From: Planctomycetota bacterium
GTDB taxonomy: Bacteria; Planctomycetota; PUPC01; JACPCR01
DNA: 10,188 nucleotides
Reading direction: 5' to 3'
Assembly: GCA_030740295.1 (NCBI GenBank)
Contig: JASLXP010001063.1
Coordinates: forward strand, 1-10,188
This document shows, piece by piece, positions 6,545-10,188 of this stretch; positions within the stretch are counted from its first letter, which is position 1, and each line of letters opens with the position of its first letter. A program made the position numbers and the translations under genes. Under the pieces are notes generated by a model, which saw only the letters and a list, made by a program, of their open reading frames with translations, had not been told where the DNA came from and searched no databases.

Positions 6545-7975
6545 CTAATACGACTTCGCGAAGACAACCCTCTTGCTGGATGGTTCACCGGTGAGGATGC
6601 ATTGGCCTGACTCCGCCTCCGCGTTCAATGGGATGTTGCGAATGGTGGCCTTTGTCTGATTCTGGATCTCGATTTCGCTGTCGGTCTTGCCGTTCCAGTG
6701 GGCCTCGACAAAGCCTGAGCCTTTCTTGAAGAAATCTCTGAAATCGTCCCAGGTATCGATGCGGTGAGTGTTTTCTTTTCGGAAAGCGAGGGCCTTGTCG
6801 TAGATTCCCTTCTGGATCTCTTCGAGCAATGCGATGGTCTGAGTGATGGCGCTTTCGATGGGCAAGTCCTGTTTCTCGCCGGTGTCGCGCCTGGCGGCAA
6901 TGACCTTGCCGGCATCCACATCCCGGGGGCCGACCTCGATTCGGACTGGCACGCCCTTCATTTCCCATTCGTTGAACTTCCAGCCCGGCCGCAGTTCATC
7001 ACGGTCATCGAGCTTGATGCCCAGTTTGTTCGGATATTCATCCATCAGACGGTTCGCGACCTCGAGCACTCGACTGCGGCCTTCTTCATCTCGATAAATT
7101 GGAACGATCACCACCTCGATGGGCGCGAGCTTTGGCGGCATGATCAGGCCCTGGTCATCGCTGTGTGCCATGACGAGCGCGCCGATAAGTCGAGTGCTGA
7201 CGCCCCAGCTCGTGGCGTACACGTACTGCAATTCGCTGTTCTCATCCTGGAACTGCACATCGAAGGCCTTGGCAAAATTCTGTCCGAGATAGTGGCTCGT
7301 GCCGGCCTGCAGCGCGTCACAATCCTGCATCATGGCTTCGATGGAGTAGGTATCGACGGCGCCGGCGAATTTTTCATTCTCGCTCTTCAAACCAGCCAGA
7401 ACAGGCACGGCCATGATGTCTTCAGCAAACTCGCGATAGATATCGAGAATCTTCATCGTCTCTTCGCGGGCCTCCTCTTCAGTCGCGTGCGCGGTGTGGC
7501 CTTCCTGCCAGAGAAACTCCGAAGTGCGCAGAAAGAGGCGGGTGCGCATCTCCCACCGGACGACGTTTGCCCACTGATTAATCAGCAGCGGCAGGTCGCG
7601 ATAAGACTGAATCCACTTGCGATAGGTATCCCAGATGATCGTCTCGGAGGTCGGACGCACCATAAGCGGTTCTTCAAGTTTCTTGCCGCCGGCATGAGTT
7701 ACCACCGCACACTCCGGCGCGAAACCCTCGACGTGTTCCGCTTCTTTCTTGAGGAAACTCTCAGGAATGAACATCGGAAAGTAGGCATTCTGATGCCCGG
7801 TGGCTTTGAAGCGATCGTCGAGATCGCGCTGCATCTTTTCCCAGATGGCGTACCCATAAGGCTTGATGACCATACACCCTTTAACAGGCGCGTAATCGGC
7901 CAGCCCGGCCTTCAGAACGATGTCGTGATACCACTTGGAGTAGTCTTGACTGCGTGGAGTAATCTGCTTTGCCAT
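6545..7975 (-). CDS. proS: Prolyl-tRNA synthetase, short eukaryote/archaea-like type
   Basis: The 476-residue class II synthetase attaches proline to tRNA-Pro. It is the form without the bacterial INS editing domain. Visible motifs are [18 protein letters not shown] (about 32-49), VRPTSE (T109 and E111, proline binding), motif 2 [20 protein letters not shown] (140-159) and motif 3 TSWGVSTRL (255-263). The anticodon-binding domain spans about 285-385, and the C-terminal domain ends in the typical AKSY. Of the four zinc-ligand cysteines seen in some relatives, only Cys459 remains, as I recall for Bacteroidetes-type enzymes. Length is normal and the gene looks intact. The ATG at 7975 gives the expected N-terminus; only a weak AGG lies close to it, and the heptamer element ends 9 nt upstream. 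It heads a probable minus-strand operon and diverges from gatCA. Confidence 0.97.
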   Translation of the reverse strand: MAKQITPRSQDYSKWYHDIVLKAGLADYAPVKGCMVIKPYGYAIWEKMQRDLDDRFKATGHQNAYFPMFIPESFLKKEAEHVEGFAPECAVVTHAGGKKLEEPLMVRPTSETIIWDTYRKWIQSYRDLPLLINQWANVVRWEMRTRLFLRTSEFLWQEGHTAHATEEEAREETMKILDIYREFAEDIMAVPVLAGLKSENEKFAGAVDTYSIEAMMQDCDALQAGTSHYLGQNFAKAFDVQFQDENSELQYVYATSWGVSTRLIGALVMAHSDDQGLIMPPKLAPIEVVIVPIYRDEEGRSRVLEVANRLMDEYPNKLGIKLDDRDELRPGWKFNEWEMKGVPVRIEVGPRDVDAGKVIAARRDTGEKQDLPIESAITQTIALLEEIQKGIYDKALAFRKENTHRIDTWDDFRDFFKKGSGFVEAHWNGKTDSEIEIQNQTKATIRNIPLNAEAESGQCILTGEPSSKRVVFAKSY

Positions 7976-7984
7976 GCCTGAAAT

Positions 7985-8014
7985 CGTAATAAGTAATGAG
8001 TAATGAGAAAGTGC
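7985..8014 (-). repeat. Heptamer repeat element upstream of proS, copy B
   Basis: Read on the minus strand this is GCACTTT, two CTCATTA heptamers, one CTTATTA and CG, ending 9 nt before the proS ATG. It matches copy A at 28 of 30 positions, has the same orientation relative to its gene, and has almost the same distance to the start codon (9 versus 8 nt). The two genes are unrelated and the bases on either side do not match well, so the similarity belongs to the element and not to a larger duplication. Confidence 0.85.
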
Positions 8015-8078
8015 CCTTGTGTGCAGGGCGCTGGATGCAGCTTGAATCGCCTCTGTCTGCCGCCCTTTTTACAGGGCG
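8013..8078. other. Two similar hairpins in the proS-gatC divergent gap
   Basis: GCCCT at 8013-8017 pairs with AGGGC at 8025-8029 (7-nt loop). CGCCCT at 8061-8066 pairs with AGGGCG at 8073-8078 (6-nt loop TTTTAC). The two are about 49 bp apart and share stem sequence and the trailing GC, so they look like imperfect direct copies. The rest of the gap 7976-8233 shows no RNA gene or riboswitch class I recognise. A small open frame at 8003-8215 runs through the hairpins and has no coding character. Confidence 0.4.
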
Positions 8079-8212
8079 CGGGAGTCTATCGCTTCGGTGC
8101 GAATGCGCAAAGGAGTAGGGAAGACAAGGAGACTGGATCGGGTTACAGCCTGAATGGATGTAAGAGCGAGGGCACGGCTCCGAATCCTGTTACAGCTTTC
8201 TCGCTGAGCCGA

Positions 8213-8218
8213 TAGAAT
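8213..8218 (+). promoter_or_regulatory. Possible -10 box for gatCA (TAGAAT)
   Basis: TAGAAT matches the sigma-70 -10 consensus at five of six positions and lies 15 bp before the first possible gatC start. The hexamer 17 bp upstream, TTACAG at 8190-8195, is a poor -35. A promoter is expected in this divergent gap, but this placement is weak. Confidence 0.25.
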
Positions 8219-8248
8219 TCCGCCCTCAAAGAAATGAATGACGAGCCA

Positions 8249-8539
8249 ATGGAGAAGATTTCAAAAGAACAGGTCCGCCACGTGGCGCTTTTGTCTCGTA
8301 TCGAGATGTCTGACGAAGAGGTCGAGGTCTTTCAGTCGCAGCTCGAGAACATCCTCGAGTACATGGACAAGCTGGATGAATTGGATACCTCAGATGTTGA
8401 ACCTATGTCGAGCGTGATGGGGCTGAACAACGTGTTCCGGGAAGATGAGGTCAAGGCATCCGTGCCGACCGAGGTGGCCCTCGCCAATGCGCCCGAAAAG
8501 GCCGGGGACAGTTTCAAAGTGCCGACGGTGGTGGAGTGA
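8249..8539 (+). CDS. gatC: Aspartyl/glutamyl-tRNA amidotransferase subunit C
   Basis: GatC is the small subunit that belts GatA to GatB in the GatCAB complex, which converts Glu-tRNA-Gln and Asp-tRNA-Asn to the amidated forms. The 96-residue product starts MEKISKEQVRHVALLSRIEMSDEE, the classic GatC helix. It continues with LENILEYMDKLDELDTSDVEPMS and ends VPTVVE, all typical positions. I chose the ATG at 8249 because family members usually start two to four residues before the ISKEQV-type motif; the ATG at 8234 in frame would add five residues, and neither has a clear Shine-Dalgarno. The TGA overlaps the gatA ATG by one base (TGATG), pointing to translational coupling and equal production of the two subunits. 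Confidence 0.95.
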   Translation: MEKISKEQVRHVALLSRIEMSDEEVEVFQSQLENILEYMDKLDELDTSDVEPMSSVMGLNNVFREDEVKASVPTEVALANAPEKAGDSFKVPTVVE

Positions 8540-10017
8540 TGAATCTCGAAGATTTCACGGCCACAGAGCTGGCGGAGAAGATTCGCCACAAAGAGGTCTC
8601 GGCAGCAGAAGCAGTCGGCGGCTCTCTGGAACAGATTCGCAAGCATGACGATCAGCTCAATGCCTTTTTGAATGTCTGTGAAGATGCGACCGAGAATGCC
8701 ACAAGGATTGATGAAAGGCTCGCGGCCGGAGAAGACGTCGGACCGCTGGCAGGAGTGCCCATCGCGTTGAAGGACAACATGTGCGTCCAGGGCACACCGA
8801 CGACCTGCGCGTCAAAGATCCTGGAGCATTGGATGTCGCCTTACGACGCGCATGTGACGGATCTTCTCGAAAAGGCCGGAGCGGTCATTGTTGGCAAGAC
8901 GAACATGGACGAGTATGCGATGGGCTCGTCGACCGAGAATTCAGGACTCGCGCTCACGCGTAATCCCTGGAACACGGAACATGCACCTGGTGGCTCGAGT
9001 GGTGGCTCGGCCGCAGCGGTCGCGTCAGGCATGGTGCCGCTGGCCCTCGGCTCGGACACCGGCGGCTCGATCCGTCAGCCGGCGGCTTTCTGCGGCGTTA
9101 CAGGTTCCAAGCCTACGTATGGACGCGTATCCAGATTTGGGTTGGTCGCCTTCGGCTCGTCACTCGATCAGATAGGGCCGCTGTCCCGGGACGTGCGTGA
9201 TAACGCGCTGCTGCTGCAGGTAATCTCCGGTCATGATACTCGTGATTCCACTTCGGCGAATCTGGATGTGCCTGATTACCTCGCCTCACTCGATGGTTCG
9301 ATTGACGGCCTGAAGATTGGGATTCCAAAGGAGTACTTCGTCGAGGGCATGTCACCAGATGTCGCCGCAGCAACGGAAGCCGCCATTGAGACTCTCAGAT
9401 CGCTGGGCGCAGAGACTCGAGAGATTTCCATGCCGCACACTCAGTATGCGGTTGCGGTCTATTACATCATTGCCACGGCCGAGGCGAGCTCGAATCTCTC
9501 GCGCTATGACGGCGTGCATTACGGATTCCGTTCCCAGAATGCGGAAGACATGATCGAGATGTACACCAAGAGCCGTCAGGAAGCGTTTGGCGATGAAGTG
9601 AAACGACGCATCATGCTCGGTACGTTTGCTCTGAGTGCGGAGACTTACGAGGCCTATTACTTGAAGGCAGCCAAAGTGCGCAAACTCATGCGCCAGGATT
9701 TTGATCACGCGTTCGAGGAAGTCGATTGCATCCTCAGTCCGACTGCGCCATCGCCAGCATTCAAAATCGGTGAGCTCGTCGACGATCCCCTGGAAATGTA
9801 CCTGTCAGACATCCTGACCCTGAGCCTGAACCTTGCCGGACTGCCGGGGATATCCGTGCCCTGTGGATTCAGCGCCCGCGGCCTGCCGTTGGGCCTGCAG
9901 ATCATGGGTAAGCCCTGGGATGAGGCGACGGTTCTGCGGGCCGCACACGCGTTTCAAGAGAATACAGATTTTCTGAAGAGACCAACAATGCCGTGGCCAC
10001 AGGCTGCCAGCCTGTGA
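8539..10017 (+). CDS. gatA: Aspartyl/glutamyl-tRNA amidotransferase subunit A (glutaminase subunit)
   Basis: GatA releases ammonia from glutamine and passes it to GatB for tRNA amidation. The 492-residue protein is of the normal length. The amidase-signature Ser-cisSer-Lys triad is complete: Lys78 in IALKDN, Ser153 in PGGSSGGSAAA and Ser177 in GSDTGGSIRQPAA, each one residue earlier than in the S. aureus numbering. YGRVSRFGLVAFGSSLDQIGP follows as usual. The ATG at 8539 overlaps the gatC stop; a GTG at 8536 is less likely. The C-terminus runs past the usual family end (...DFLKRP) with a short tail PWPQAASL, encoded by a palindrome that also supplies the TGA. No gatB begins in the following 171 bp, so gatB is either farther on or elsewhere in the genome. 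Confidence 0.97.
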   Translation: MNLEDFTATELAEKIRHKEVSAAEAVGGSLEQIRKHDDQLNAFLNVCEDATENATRIDERLAAGEDVGPLAGVPIALKDNMCVQGTPTTCASKILEHWMSPYDAHVTDLLEKAGAVIVGKTNMDEYAMGSSTENSGLALTRNPWNTEHAPGGSSGGSAAAVASGMVPLALGSDTGGSIRQPAAFCGVTGSKPTYGRVSRFGLVAFGSSLDQIGPLSRDVRDNALLLQVISGHDTRDSTSANLDVPDYLASLDGSIDGLKIGIPKEYFVEGMSPDVAAATEAAIETLRSLGAETREISMPHTQYAVAVYYIIATAEASSNLSRYDGVHYGFRSQNAEDMIEMYTKSRQEAFGDEVKRRIMLGTFALSAETYEAYYLKAAKVRKLMRQDFDHAFEEVDCILSPTAPSPAFKIGELVDDPLEMYLSDILTLSLNLAGLPGISVPCGFSARGLPLGLQIMGKPWDEATVLRAAHAFQENTDFLKRPTMPWPQAASL

Positions 10018-10021
10018 GCCA
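9994..10021. terminator. Strong palindrome across the gatA stop codon
   Basis: CACAGGCT (9998-10005) and AGCCTGTG (10009-10016) form a perfect 8-bp stem with a 3-nt loop. With A10017 bulged, TGGC at 9994-9997 also pairs with GCCA at 10018-10021, giving 12 bp in all. The gatA TGA (10015-10017) sits in the right arm. There is no T-run after it, so it could be a terminator-like or message-protecting hairpin, or a dispersed palindromic repeat. Confidence 0.55.
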
Positions 10022-10029
10022 ATTGCCGT

Positions 10030-10188
10030 TTACTTGCGATTTGAACTACTAGCTACAGAACTCATCTCATGTGGATCGATAATTCGATACAAGTTCTGTA
10101 TCCCAAAGGTGTTTCCTCGTCGACGCCGAGGGGGCCAAGATTGGAATAAAAAAGTTACTATTTGAGTGGACAGAAAGACCCCTTGCCA
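10030..10188 (-). CDS. Possible 3' end of an unidentified minus-strand gene
   Basis: On the minus strand a frame is open from the window edge for 52 codons to a TAA at 10030-10032, convergent with gatA and 13 bp from its stop. The translation includes FLFQSWPPRRRRG, then NTFGIQNLYRIIDPHEMSS. I do not recognise it. A stretch this long can occur by chance, the arginine run and serine-rich end are not typical of a protein core, and an inverted repeat lies inside it. It may equally be non-coding. Confidence 0.2.
   Translation of the reverse strand, partial: WQGVFLSTQIVTFLFQSWPPRRRRGNTFGIQNLYRIIDPHEMSSVASSSNRK
10054..10100. repeat. Nested inverted repeat downstream of gatA
   Basis: TACAGAACT at 10054-10062 is perfectly complementary to AGTTCTGTA at 10092-10100. 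Inside the loop, ATCGA at 10075-10079 pairs with TCGAT at 10084-10088 around TAAT. The result is a two-level stem-loop. It could be a structured leader of a gene beyond the window, an operator or chance; nothing adjacent decides this. Confidence 0.4.

Noticed and set aside
6764..7981. A 405-codon frame on the plus strand opposite proS
   Set aside because: It is antisense to a full-length prolyl-tRNA synthetase with all motifs intact, and its translation has no recognisable domain.
8080..8200. Possible riboswitch or T-box leader before gatC
   Set aside because: I could not find the conserved cores of T-box, cobalamin, SAM or glycine elements in it.
8003..8215. A 70-codon plus-strand frame with CPCVQGAG and FLQGAG motifs
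   Set aside because: The repeated motifs come from the two similar hairpins, no ribosome-binding site is present, and its start lies inside the heptamer element of proS.
10069..10149. A 26-codon plus-strand frame after gatA
   Set aside because: Very short, no ribosome-binding site and no recognisable sequence; it overlaps the inverted repeat.

Overview
This is bacterial chromosomal DNA of moderate G+C, densely coded, with short repeats in several of its gaps. The large lipoprotein at 410-2701 has the long N-terminal region plus CehA/McbA (PHP-like) domain that I associate from memory with Planctomycetota and Verrucomicrobiota. Two phytanoyl-CoA-dioxygenase-like (PhyH) enzymes, a GatCA amidotransferase pair and a short, Bacteroidetes-like form of prolyl-tRNA synthetase fit an uncultured member of that part of the tree. 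The phylum is an inference and is not proven here.

Layout. Plus strand, 1-5327: the 3' part of endonuclease III (nth), a CehA/McbA-family lipoprotein (10 bp gap), a PhyH-family dioxygenase (86 bp gap holding a hairpin and a heptamer repeat), and a membrane-anchored SGNH/GDSL hydrolase (14 bp gap). From 5328 to 5418 lies an array of 15-bp units in both orientations, which touches the ends of two convergent genes. Minus strand, 7975-5404: prolyl-tRNA synthetase (proS), an NTF2/SnoaL-like small protein and a second PhyH dioxygenase, spaced 14 bp and 8 bp apart, probably one transcription unit. After a 258-258 bp class divergent gap (7976-8233), gatC and gatA run on the plus strand with a TGATG junction. 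The last 171 bp hold no certain gene. They contain a nested inverted repeat and a minus-strand frame that stays open to the window edge.

How the genes work together. ProRS charges tRNA-Pro, and GatCAB amidates misacylated Glu-tRNA-Gln and/or Asp-tRNA-Asn, so the right half is largely translation machinery with two small accessory genes downstream of proS. The left half puts a DNA-repair gene ahead of an exported metallohydrolase-like lipoprotein, an Fe(II)/2-oxoglutarate oxygenase and an esterase-like membrane protein. The last two are probably co-transcribed. A role in modifying or breaking down an organic substrate is possible, but the sequence does not name that substrate.

I see no defence system, CRISPR array, phage, insertion sequence, tRNA or rRNA. 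The most unusual content is non-coding. A heptamer-repeat element of about 30 bp sits 8 and 9 nt upstream of the start codons of two unrelated genes (PhyH at 2788 and proS at 7975), with 28 of 30 positions identical. A 15-bp repeat with in-phase stop codons lies between two convergent genes and encodes the C-terminus of one of them. A palindrome forms the end of gatA.
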